From Mobilitalea sp. (GTDB lineage Bacteria > Bacillota_A > Clostridia > Lachnospirales > Lachnospiraceae), in assembly GCA_029974875.1 (NCBI GenBank), contig JARKQP010000591.1, positions 1 to 12,173 on the forward strand: a DNA stretch of 12,173 nucleotides, in the 5' to 3' direction. The notes under the pieces were generated by a model. That model was given only the letters and a program-made list of their open reading frames with translations, was not told the origin of the DNA and made no database searches. The position numbers and the translations under genes are program-made. Positions 1-5,633 of the stretch are shown piece by piece. Positions within the stretch are counted from its first letter, which is position 1, and each line of letters begins with the position of its first letter.

Positions 1-1
1 C

Positions 2-946
2 CCTACGGATACCGCAGAACCTCCGGGATATTATGCTACCGTTGGATATGCGGCGCCGGAGCTTTATTTTAAGGCTAAGGCCGACGAACGGTGTGACGTC
101 TTTGGAATCGGCATGCTATTGTATTATATGGCTACCGGGTGTTATATCAGGAGCGACAGCTCCACCGTTCCTAATATTGACCTGGTCGGCAGCTGCTCCA
201 GACAATTAAAGCATATCATCAACAGGTGTCTCAAATCTGATCCGGCCGGACGCTACGCCTCCGTAGACAAGCTGGCCGTACAATTATCAGCACTGCGAAA
301 GAAAAGCCAATTCGAACAGGAAAGCTGCCGGGCATTAAAAATTGCTGTGGCAGGGACGCAGCCAAGAATCGGGGTTACCCACTTTTCCTTGCGCCTCTGT
401 AATTATTATATCGGCAAGAATATATCCAGCCTTTACCAGGAAATGAACCAGAGCGGGTGCGTAATAGCCTTGAAAAACCGTTACGGGAAGGTAGCCGTGG
501 AAGCGGGGATAAGGATAATCAATAAAATCCCCATGTACGCCTACCGGAAGGAAGCCCTTACGGAGCTGCCACATTATCCGGTTATTGTGCAGGATTTTGG
601 CAGCCTCACAAAGGAAAACCTGGAGGAATACCTGTCAGCGGACAAAAGGCTTTTAATCCTAGGTACAAAGGACTGGGAGCTGGACCATTCGGAAAATGTA
701 TTAAAGCTGGTAACAGAATATAAAGAGATTTTTTACCTTTTTAACTTTACGGATGGAAAGCGGTTCAGGCAGGCGATGCAAAGCATGGACTGTAGGGACA
801 GCTACCGCATCCCCTATGAACCGGATCCCTTTGCACCGGTTAAGGCAGAGCAGGAGCTTGAGCTTTTCCGGGAAATACTTCCGGTGGGCCGGAGGCTGCC
901 CTGGTACACCAGGATATATGATCTCATAAAGAGTGGACGGAGGTGA
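2..946 (+). CDS. Ser/Thr protein kinase, 3' part, fused to a degenerate ParA/CpaE-like domain
   Basis: The gene enters from the left edge; 314 residues are visible. The first 35 match kinase subdomains VIII-IX: the activation-segment end GYAAPE (nt 44-61), then CDVFGIGMLLYYMATG with the conserved Asp at nt 95. The subdomain XI Arg lies in DPAGRYAS (about nt 238-261). The ATP-binding and catalytic loops lie outside the window. After a short linker a second domain begins (about nt 337) with KIAVAGTQPRIGVTH, which looks like the start of a ParA/MinD/CpaE P-loop domain but has V-T-H where the Walker Lys-Thr should be. A beta strand ending in DFG follows (nt 592-600), at the Walker B position. The downstream gene encodes a free-standing relative of this domain and overlaps it, so the two are probably co-translated. 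A signalling kinase with a non-ATPase ParA-like output domain is an inference; the kinase assignment is firm. Confidence 0.8.
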   Translation, partial: PTDTAEPPGYYATVGYAAPELYFKAKADERCDVFGIGMLLYYMATGCYIRSDSSTVPNIDLVGSCSRQLKHIINRCLKSDPAGRYASVDKLAVQLSALRKKSQFEQESCRALKIAVAGTQPRIGVTHFSLRLCNYYIGKNISSLYQEMNQSGCVIALKNRYGKVAVEAGIRIINKIPMYAYRKEALTELPHYPVIVQDFGSLTKENLEEYLSADKRLLILGTKDWELDHSENVLKLVTEYKEIFYLFNFTDGKRFRQAMQSMDCRDSYRIPYEPDPFAPVKAEQELELFREILPVGRRLPWYTRIYDLIKSGRR

Positions 947-965
947 TCTGCTGAGGAAACCCATG
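939..965 (+). promoter_or_regulatory. ribosome binding site and ambiguous start of the second ParA-like gene
   Basis: GGAGGTGA (939-946) includes the TGA stop of the kinase gene. It is followed after 7 nt by in-frame CTG 951, and only 19 nt downstream by ATG 963. The spacing favours a rare CTG start; ATG 963 is the conservative alternative. Confidence 0.45.
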
Positions 966-1574
966 CTGTTACAAAAGCTGAAAGGGGACAATAACGTCAA
1001 AGGAAGGGTCACTGTTGGCTTGGTCGGTACCCATCGCGGAGCCGGGGTGACCCATACAGGGCTGATGCTTTCCTTTTATCTCGGTGAGGAGGCGGGATTT
1101 AAAACAGCATTCTTAGAATGCAATCAGCATCATGACCTGGAGTTGATAGAAAGGGCTTATGAATGGCAGGAGAAGGGACAGGGAACCTTTTCCTTCCGCA
1201 ATATTACCTGCCACAAGGCAGTAATCCCGCCCCAGATACCCCATATCTACGGAGAATCGTATGAAAGCCTGGTGTTTGATTTCGGCACGGATTTTACGGC
1301 AAACAGGGAAGAGTTTCTGCGCTGCGGAATAAAAATCGTGGTCGGCGGAGCTTCGGAATGGGATACTCCAAAGCTAGTGCAGTTTGCCAAAGAAACGGCG
1401 CAGCTTAGGGGCAATGAAGCCTGGCTCTATTTTATTTCCCGTAGTAATGATAAAACGGCGGCTAGGGTCGGACACATCCTCCAAAGGAGGGTCTGGGCCG
1501 TACCAACGGCAATCGACCCGGTTCTCCCATCAAACTCTTCAAACAGGTTCTTTCGAAACATACTCAAGCTATAG
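951..1574 (+). CDS. ParA/CpaE-like P-loop protein with degenerate Walker A
   Basis: About 207 residues resembling the C-terminal domain of the preceding kinase gene. It opens with VGLVGTHRGAGVTHTGLML: the glycine-rich loop of deviant Walker A proteins is kept, but the signature lysines are replaced (GVTH instead of GKT). A hydrophobic strand ending in FDFGT (Walker B-like) and a WDTPK segment follow, paralleling DFGS and WELDH in the kinase protein. ATP hydrolysis is therefore doubtful. The start is uncertain. The strong site GGAGGTGA at 939-946 sits 7 nt before CTG 951. The GTG at 933 lies upstream of that site, and the first ATG (963) is 19 nt beyond GGAGG. The kinase stop codon is part of this ribosome binding site, indicating translational coupling. 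Similar proteins occur beside Tad/Flp pilus and secretion genes in clostridia, but no such gene is visible here. Confidence 0.7.
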   Translation: MRKPMLLQKLKGDNNVKGRVTVGLVGTHRGAGVTHTGLMLSFYLGEEAGFKTAFLECNQHHDLELIERAYEWQEKGQGTFSFRNITCHKAVIPPQIPHIYGESYESLVFDFGTDFTANREEFLRCGIKIVVGGASEWDTPKLVQFAKETAQLRGNEAWLYFISRSNDKTAARVGHILQRRVWAVPTAIDPVLPSNSSNRFFRNILKL

Positions 1575-1577
1575 GGG

Positions 1578-1592
1578 ATATGCCTGGCATAT
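1578..1592. repeat. short perfect palindrome after the ParA-like gene
   Basis: ATATGCC and GGCATAT flank a single T just 3 nt after the stop codon at 1574. There is no T-run, so it is not a standard terminator. It may be a protein-binding site or chance. Confidence 0.4.
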
Positions 1593-1665
1593 GGCATCGT
1601 CTGGGATCAAGGATAAGTATAACATATCACAAATGGCCTTCTTATCCGGGGTTAGTGTGAAATGA
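1591..1665 (+). pseudogene. possible 24-codon remnant with HTH-like sequence
   Basis: ATG 1591 opens a 24-codon frame ending in YNISQMAFLSGVSVK. The segment ISQMAFLSGVSVK resembles the first helices of an Xre or MerR-type helix-turn-helix, which usually continues after this point. Here the frame stops at TGA, exactly where the motif AAAATCATTCC begins (1665-1675). It could be the truncated start of a regulator lost in a rearrangement, or a chance reading frame. The ribosome binding site is poor (AGGGGAT, 12 nt upstream). Confidence 0.2.
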
Positions 1666-1681
1666 AAATCATTCCACATCC

Positions 1682-1710
1682 GACATCGAGCGGCCTTGCG
1701 GCCAAATGTC
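1682..1710. repeat. GC-rich hairpin
   Basis: GACAT ... ATGTC outer arms enclose GGCC-TTGC-GGCC (1692-1703). The hairpin is followed by AAATGTCCG rather than a T-run, so it is only weakly terminator-like. It could end transcription of the kinase/ParA operon, but this is unproven. Confidence 0.35.
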
Positions 1711-1839
1711 CGTTAGTATGAAAACAGTATCTTCACAAAAAATGGAGCACTTGTCTATGCCAGATCCGTATATCCCTAAATTGTGATTTTCCGAAGGATC
1801 AGCTTTAATGTCCGGCCATTAAAATACTGGTACAGGATA

Positions 1840-1942
1840 ATGCAATAGCTTTTCTATAATTTTGCGGACAGGACTTAAAAAGCCCCTCTATACTTTTGGG
1901 CCTGTAGACGAATCATGATAGGATTACATAAAGCTATTGCAT
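1840..1942. repeat. 103-bp element with perfect 13-bp inverted ends
   Basis: ATGCAATAGCTTT at 1840-1852 is the exact reverse complement of AAAGCTATTGCAT at 1930-1942. Just outside, TACAG (1831-1835) and CTGTA (1943-1947) can pair further across a 4-nt bulge. Inside the 77-bp loop, ACAGG and GCCC can pair with the GGGCCTGT stretch around 1909. No reading frame is present. It could be a MITE-like element or a structured RNA. No target-site duplication was seen. Confidence 0.6.
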
Positions 1943-2086
1943 CTGTATCATAACAGGCAATTATTATGATGGCAGGTACTATTTGGATTCCATGGGGAAA
2001 GAATCATTGAAGAATCATGAAATATTGATCAGAAGAACAAGTTCCTTTAATTAATGTTTTACAATAAGGGATGATATTGGGTAATT

Positions 2087-2170
2087 AAAAAGAGGTTGTC
2101 AGCCGCAGCAAGGAGGTTTTCACCAATGGTGAGGTGAACCCTTGGTCTTGGACGGCTTGGCAACCTTTTT
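2087..2170. repeat. 84-bp imperfect palindrome ending in T5
   Basis: The left arm AAAAGAGGTTGTCAGCCG (2087-2104) pairs with the right arm CGGCTTGGCAACCTTTTT (2153-2170) with small bulges. An inner stem is formed by GGTTTTCACC (2115-2124) and GGTGAACC (2133-2140). The outer sequence resembles inverted ends of some insertion sequences or MITEs (GAGGTTGTC type). As RNA it would be a long hairpin closing in a T-run, hence possibly a terminator. No gene lies inside. Confidence 0.55.
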
Positions 2171-2192
2171 GTCATAGTTTTTAGATTTTTGA

Positions 2193-2447
2193 GAGCGGTG
2201 CTGTGAGCAGGCGATGGCTATCCTGCCGCAAAAAGCGATGCCTGAACTGTGCTTCAGTACACAGATGACCCGGATAGCCATTTTGTCCGCACGTGGACAT
2301 ATGGATGAGGTGGAGGCGGAGCTCGCCCGGAACCAAACGGTTATTATGGAACAAGGCTACCTCTTCCTGCTGTCGAATTTTGTTATGCAGGGCTATCATC
2401 CATACAGTCATTTCGCTTTTCTCTCACCGTCTGACCCAATCCTATAA
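2193..2447 (+). pseudogene. unrecognised open frame, possibly a gene fragment
   Basis: This 84-codon open stretch lies between two stops; its first ATG is at 2214. The middle (MDEVEAELARNQTVIMEQGY, then LFLLSNFVMQGYHPY) looks like a helical protein and is not low-complexity, but I do not recognise the family. There is no convincing ribosome binding site before ATG 2214. It stops at 2445-2447 in the same frame that then enters the recombinase remnant, so both may be pieces of mobile DNA brought together by deletion. It may equally be non-coding. Confidence 0.25.
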
Positions 2448-2639
2448 GCGTCCAAGCACAAAATCATTCCAGGAGCGAAATCATTCCAAGCGAAAAATCA
2501 TTCCGGACGGGCACCGATTGTCAAATATATTTTCTCCCTGTGTATGAACGGAAAAGGCTCCACGCGGATTGCGGTGCAGTTATTTAAGGCTTCCAGTCAT
2601 TTCATTGTAAATTTCAGCTTAAAAAGTCGAATTTCATAA
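2448..2639 (+). pseudogene. serine site-specific recombinase remnant
   Basis: From about 2511 to 2592 the frame reads APIVKYIFSLCMNGKG, then STRIAVQLFKA. This matches the segment of large serine recombinases found after the catalytic domain, where an acidic/APIV pattern leads into IF.LY..G.G...IA..L. No catalytic N-terminal domain and no downstream zinc-ribbon or coiled-coil region is present. Upstream the frame crosses the 17-bp repeats and a stop at 2445-2447; downstream it runs into unrelated sequence and stops at 2637-2639. It is a decayed fragment, evidence of a past integrative element or transposon at this site. No intact mobile gene remains in the window. Confidence 0.65.
2461..2511 (+). 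repeat. three 17-bp tandem repeats (AAATCATTCC units)
   Basis: AAATCATTCC followed by seven variable bases occurs at 2461, 2478 and 2495, an exact 17-bp period. A fourth AAATCATTCC lies at 1666-1675, about 800 bp upstream. Since 17 is not a multiple of 3, each unit shifts the reading frame; the recombinase-like frame resumes directly after the array. Confidence 0.6.
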
Positions 2640-2647
2640 TGACTGGA
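2592..2647. repeat. perfect 10-bp inverted repeat spanning the recombinase scar end and a promoter
   Basis: TCCAGTCATT (2592-2601) and AATGACTGGA (2638-2647) are exact reverse complements separated by 36 bp. The right arm contains the -35 hexamer proposed for the GH18 gene. It could be an operator, an attachment-site relic or a hairpin. Confidence 0.5.
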
Positions 2648-2667
2648 TGTTAAAATGATGCTATAAT
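2639..2667 (+). promoter_or_regulatory. sigma-A-like promoter of the GH18 gene
   Basis: A perfect TATAAT (2662-2667) lies 17 bp after ATGACT (2639-2644, four of six matches to TTGACA). It is 39 nt upstream of the GH18 start codon, and the GGAGG ribosome binding site lies between. Confidence 0.6.
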
Positions 2668-2706
2668 GGGGAAGAGTAATGATACCTGACAAAACGGAGG
2701 ATAATT

Positions 2707-4416
2707 ATGGATAGAAGAATGAGACTGGCTGTTATCGGTATTGCATCTGCACTTACGCTAATCGCCATCATTATCATAGCAGTGATAGTTAAAAAGCTGA
2801 CACCCAGTGATGAGGTGATGCCCCTTTCAGAGTATTACCAGGCAAAGGATAAAGAGGTTGTATTAATCCTCCAGGATCAAATTTATTCGAAAAAAGGCCT
2901 GCTGATCAATGGCAGGATATACGTAGATTATGACACAGTGGTACAGGAGTTTAACCATCGGTTTTATTGGGATTATAATGAGAATATCCTTACCTATACA
3001 ACACCTGATGAAATCATCAGGGCGGATGCGTCAAGAAGTACCTACACCGTAACAAAGAGCACCATTGGGACGGAGCGGGAATATGACTATCCGATTGCGG
3101 AGGTTTTTGTGGACAAGGTATATGTGTCCCTGGATTTTGTACAGCAATATTCTGACCTCACCTTCCAATATTATAAAGACCCTAACAGGGTAGTGATTAA
3201 TTACCGCTGGGGGGATTATCTGTATACGGAGGTGTCCAAGGCAACACAGCTGCGCTATGAGCCAAATATCAAAAGCCCTATTTTATTGGAGCTGCCGGCA
3301 GGTACCAGCCTGGTATACGTGGACACGGAGGAAGCGCCGGAGAAGGGCTTTGTTAAGGTCATGACAGTGGATGGTATTAAGGGCTATGTGAAAAAGAAGG
3401 CAACGAAGGAGGCCGACTATAAGACCCTGGAAAGCTCTTACCGGGAGCCGGAATATGCGGCCCAGTCCAGGTCGAAAAAAATAAATCTCGTATTTCATCA
3501 GGTATTTAACCAGGATGCGAATGGTAAGCTGGAGGAGCTGATTGGCAGTACGAAGGGCGTGAATGTTGTATCCCCCACCTGGTTTAGCATTGAGGACGTA
3601 TCGGGAACAATCTCTTCCCTGGCTTCCGAGCGGTATGTCAGCCGTGCAAATACCCTGGGGCTGGAAGTGTGGGCGCTGGTCAGTGACTTTAATGAGGAGG
3701 TCAATATGAAGCAGCTCCTTACCTATACCTCCCGCAGGGATACGCTTTCCAATGCGCTGATTGAAAAAGCCCTGGCCTATAAATTAAACGGAATCAACAT
3801 AGACTTTGAAAAGATCCCTTCGGATGCGGGTGTGGACTATATCCAGTTCCTGCGTGAGCTGTCCGTAAAATGCAGGAATAACGGTATTGTATTGTCCGTG
3901 GATAATTATGTCCCCTCTCCTTATACGCAGTATTATGACAGGGAAGAGCAGGGGAAGATAGTGGATTATCTTATTACCATGGCCTATGATGAGCACCACG
4001 GTAATTCGGAGCAGGCAGGGCCTGTATCGTCCATCGGCTTTGTAAAGGATGCGGTAGAAAACATCCTAAAGGAGGTTCCGAAGGAAAAGGTCATTATCGC
4101 AATTCCCTTCTATACAAGGCTGTGGAAGGAAGGTGCGGATGGCAGCCTGTCTTCCGAAACCTACGCAATGTCACCGGCAGCAGCCCTGATAGAAAATAGC
4201 GGGGTAAAAGCAAAATGGGATGATGTGAGCGGCTGTTATTACGTTGAATATACGAAGGAGGATGGAACCTATAAGATGTGGCAGGAGGAGGACAAATCCA
4301 TCGAGGAAAAGATGAAGGTCATCTACGATGCCAATGTGGCCGGTGTTGCGCAGTGGAAATTAGGGCTGGAGACCTCCAGTGTGTGGAATGTCATCCTGAG
4401 GTACCTGAACCAATAA
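2707..4416 (+). CDS. membrane-anchored SH3-GH18 glycoside hydrolase (spore-type)
   Basis: 569 residues; start supported by ACGGAGG 6 nt upstream of ATG 2707. Residues 7-28 form one hydrophobic helix after basic residues, so the protein is probably anchored with its body outside the membrane. Residues about 40-170 resemble the copper amine oxidase-like N-terminal stalk domain (YVDYDTVVQEF, VFVDKVYVSLDF). Residues about 173-232 form a bacterial SH3 domain (YEPNIKSPILLELPAGTSL...GYVKKKA). From about 257 to the end is a GH18 barrel with the catalytic strand NGINIDFEK: E368 is the general acid, D366 its partner, and the first two Asp of the DGxDxDxE motif are Asn. The LITMAYDEH and GVAQWKLG strands also fit. 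Relatives such as SleL/YaaH and YdhD cleave spore cortex or peptidoglycan glycans. The downstream cwlD supports a spore or cell-wall role. Confidence 0.88.
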   Translation: MDRRMRLAVIGIASALTLIAIIIIAVIVKKLTPSDEVMPLSEYYQAKDKEVVLILQDQIYSKKGLLINGRIYVDYDTVVQEFNHRFYWDYNENILTYTTPDEIIRADASRSTYTVTKSTIGTEREYDYPIAEVFVDKVYVSLDFVQQYSDLTFQYYKDPNRVVINYRWGDYLYTEVSKATQLRYEPNIKSPILLELPAGTSLVYVDTEEAPEKGFVKVMTVDGIKGYVKKKATKEADYKTLESSYREPEYAAQSRSKKINLVFHQVFNQDANGKLEELIGSTKGVNVVSPTWFSIEDVSGTISSLASERYVSRANTLGLEVWALVSDFNEEVNMKQLLTYTSRRDTLSNALIEKALAYKLNGINIDFEKIPSDAGVDYIQFLRELSVKCRNNGIVLSVDNYVPSPYTQYYDREEQGKIVDYLITMAYDEHHGNSEQAGPVSSIGFVKDAVENILKEVPKEKVIIAIPFYTRLWKEGADGSLSSETYAMSPAAALIENSGVKAKWDDVSGCYYVEYTKEDGTYKMWQEEDKSIEEKMKVIYDANVAGVAQWKLGLETSSVWNVILRYLNQ

Positions 4417-4600
4417 GGGTGAAAGAAAAACAAATAATAAACGAAGGAAGGCCCGGGTTCATGCCGGCACTTTCATGGCATTTTGTGGGCTAAACGGCAT
4501 GGACATAAGGGTGAAAGAAAAACAAATAATAAACGAAGGAAGGCCCGGGTCCATGCCGGCACCTTCATGGCATTTTGTGGGTTAAATGGCATGGACATAA
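4417..4600 (+). repeat. two head-to-tail copies of a 92-bp repeat
   Basis: Unit 1 is 4417-4508 and unit 2 is 4509-4600. Both begin GGGTGAAAGAAAAACAAATA and end GGCATGGACATAA, with 4 differences in 92 positions. The array starts immediately after the GH18 stop codon. Each unit has CATGCCG and (C/T)GGCATG arms that can close a stem; the one changed base there still allows a G-U pair. A GAAGGAAGG site stands 9 nt before an ATG that opens a 10-codon frame (MPALSWHFVG or MPAPSWHFVG), but the changes between copies do not favour synonymous positions, so coding is doubtful. Confidence 0.9.
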
Positions 4601-4726
4601 ATATGGGTGGACAGGCAACCTTTACAATAGAATCAGCATTACAACAGCATGCGCTGACTGGCAGTAGAATAGGACATACTATTCCTTCATAGAATATAAG
4701 GAATTTGGAAGTCAGGTGCATGGACC
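4601..4726 (+). other. spacer before cwlD
   Basis: No gene is visible. The end, GCATGGACCATGAAAAAATA, resembles the junction of the third 92-bp repeat with ywlE (GCATGGACATAG then CTATGAAAAAATA), suggesting the repeat family and the cwlD leader share sequence. No clear promoter could be assigned. Confidence 0.4.
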
Positions 4727-5452
4727 ATGAAAAAATATTTCAGCATCATTTTCCTGTTTCTTATCCTTTGTGCCAGTATCCTAACCTCAGAGCGTGCCAT
4801 CAGGACCATGAGGCATTTCTCCTTCTGGGAAGAAGAACCTGAAGATAAGAACGTTACCATTGTAATTGACCCCGGACACGGCGGGAGGGATCCCGGAAAA
4901 GTCGGGGTCAATAATTGCTTGGAGAAGGATATTAACCTAAGTATTTCCCGTATACTGAAGGAAATGCTGGAGCAGGAAGGAATCACCGTCATTATGACCA
5001 GGGAAGAGGATGTGGGATTATATTCAGAGGGTGATTCCAATAAGAAAAGAGCCGATTTGAATAACCGTGTTTCGATCATTAATTCCAGCGGTGCCAGCTT
5101 AGCAGTCAGCATTCACCAGAACAGCTTCAGTGAAGGCTATGTTAAGGGAGCCCAGGTATTTTATTATGCGAAATCGGAGCAGGGGCGGAAGCTGGCAGAG
5201 CACATGCAGGGTAAGATTAAAGAAACCATCGGAGACGGCAACCACCGTAAAGCAAAGGCTAATGATAATTATTATATGATAACAAAAACTATCTGTCCCC
5301 TGGTTATTGTAGAATGCGGCTACCTGTCAAATCCGGAGGAAGCAGAGCTTCTTTTAAAGGAGGAATACCAGAATAAAATGGCTGAGGGAATCTGCCAGTC
5401 CTTGCTGGAGTACATAGAAGCAAACCATCTGGGAGAAGAAGCTAAACAGTGA
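4727..5452 (+). CDS. cwlD: N-acetylmuramoyl-L-alanine amidase CwlD
   Basis: 241 residues, the usual CwlD size. An N-terminal hydrophobic segment (residues about 4-20) acts as signal or anchor. The Amidase_3 fold starts with VIDPGHGG (zinc ligand H51), followed by E66 in LEKDINLS, H130 in SIHQNSF and the catalytic-site E196 in VECGYLSN. All expected zinc and catalytic residues are present. In Bacillus, CwlD removes the stem peptide from muramic acid in the forespore so that muramic delta-lactam can form in the cortex, which germination lytic enzymes require. Its place after a GH18 spore-type hydrolase fits this. The ribosome binding site is weak (CAGGTG about 8 nt upstream), so expression may be low or depend on a special context. 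Confidence 0.9.
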   Translation: MKKYFSIIFLFLILCASILTSERAIRTMRHFSFWEEEPEDKNVTIVIDPGHGGRDPGKVGVNNCLEKDINLSISRILKEMLEQEGITVIMTREEDVGLYSEGDSNKKRADLNNRVSIINSSGASLAVSIHQNSFSEGYVKGAQVFYYAKSEQGRKLAEHMQGKIKETIGDGNHRKAKANDNYYMITKTICPLVIVECGYLSNPEEAELLLKEEYQNKMAEGICQSLLEYIEANHLGEEAKQ

Positions 5453-5525
5453 TCCTAAAGTAACCGATAGGATGTAAGGAAGCGGATGTCCCACAGGCTA
5501 TAACGGGACAGGAAATACTTGGTTG

Positions 5526-5546
5526 TAAAAGCTAAATTTGCTTTTA
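5526..5546. repeat. hairpin overlapping the ywlC promoter
   Basis: TAAAAGC and GCTTTTA are perfect 7-bp arms around a 7-nt loop. The right arm overlaps the putative -35 box. It could act as a weak terminator for cwlD or as an operator. Confidence 0.35.
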
Positions 5547-5566
5547 TGGTATGATGGTGTTATAAT
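5538..5566 (+). promoter_or_regulatory. sigma-A-like promoter of ywlC
   Basis: TTGCTT (5538-5543), 17-bp spacer, TATAAT (5561-5566). It lies about 67 nt before the preferred ywlC start, and no other promoter is obvious in the gap after cwlD. Confidence 0.6.
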
Positions 5567-5633
5567 GATAGTCGCTCGTAATTGAAAAAGCGCAAGGCAA
5601 AGTATGAGCTGCTTTGCTGCAGGGAGTACGGTT

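Noticed and set aside
1666..2511. CRISPR-like array from the AAATCATTCC repeats
   Set aside because: Repeats are only 10 bp, the three close ones are in tandem with 7-bp gaps, and no cas gene is present.
4648..4683. Sigma-G-like promoter before cwlD (GCATG and CATACTA)
   Set aside because: The two boxes are 23 bp apart, too far for a sigma-G promoter.
4687..5112. 141-codon minus-strand frame opposite cwlD
   Set aside because: It is a shadow of cwlD, whose zinc ligands and length are all intact.
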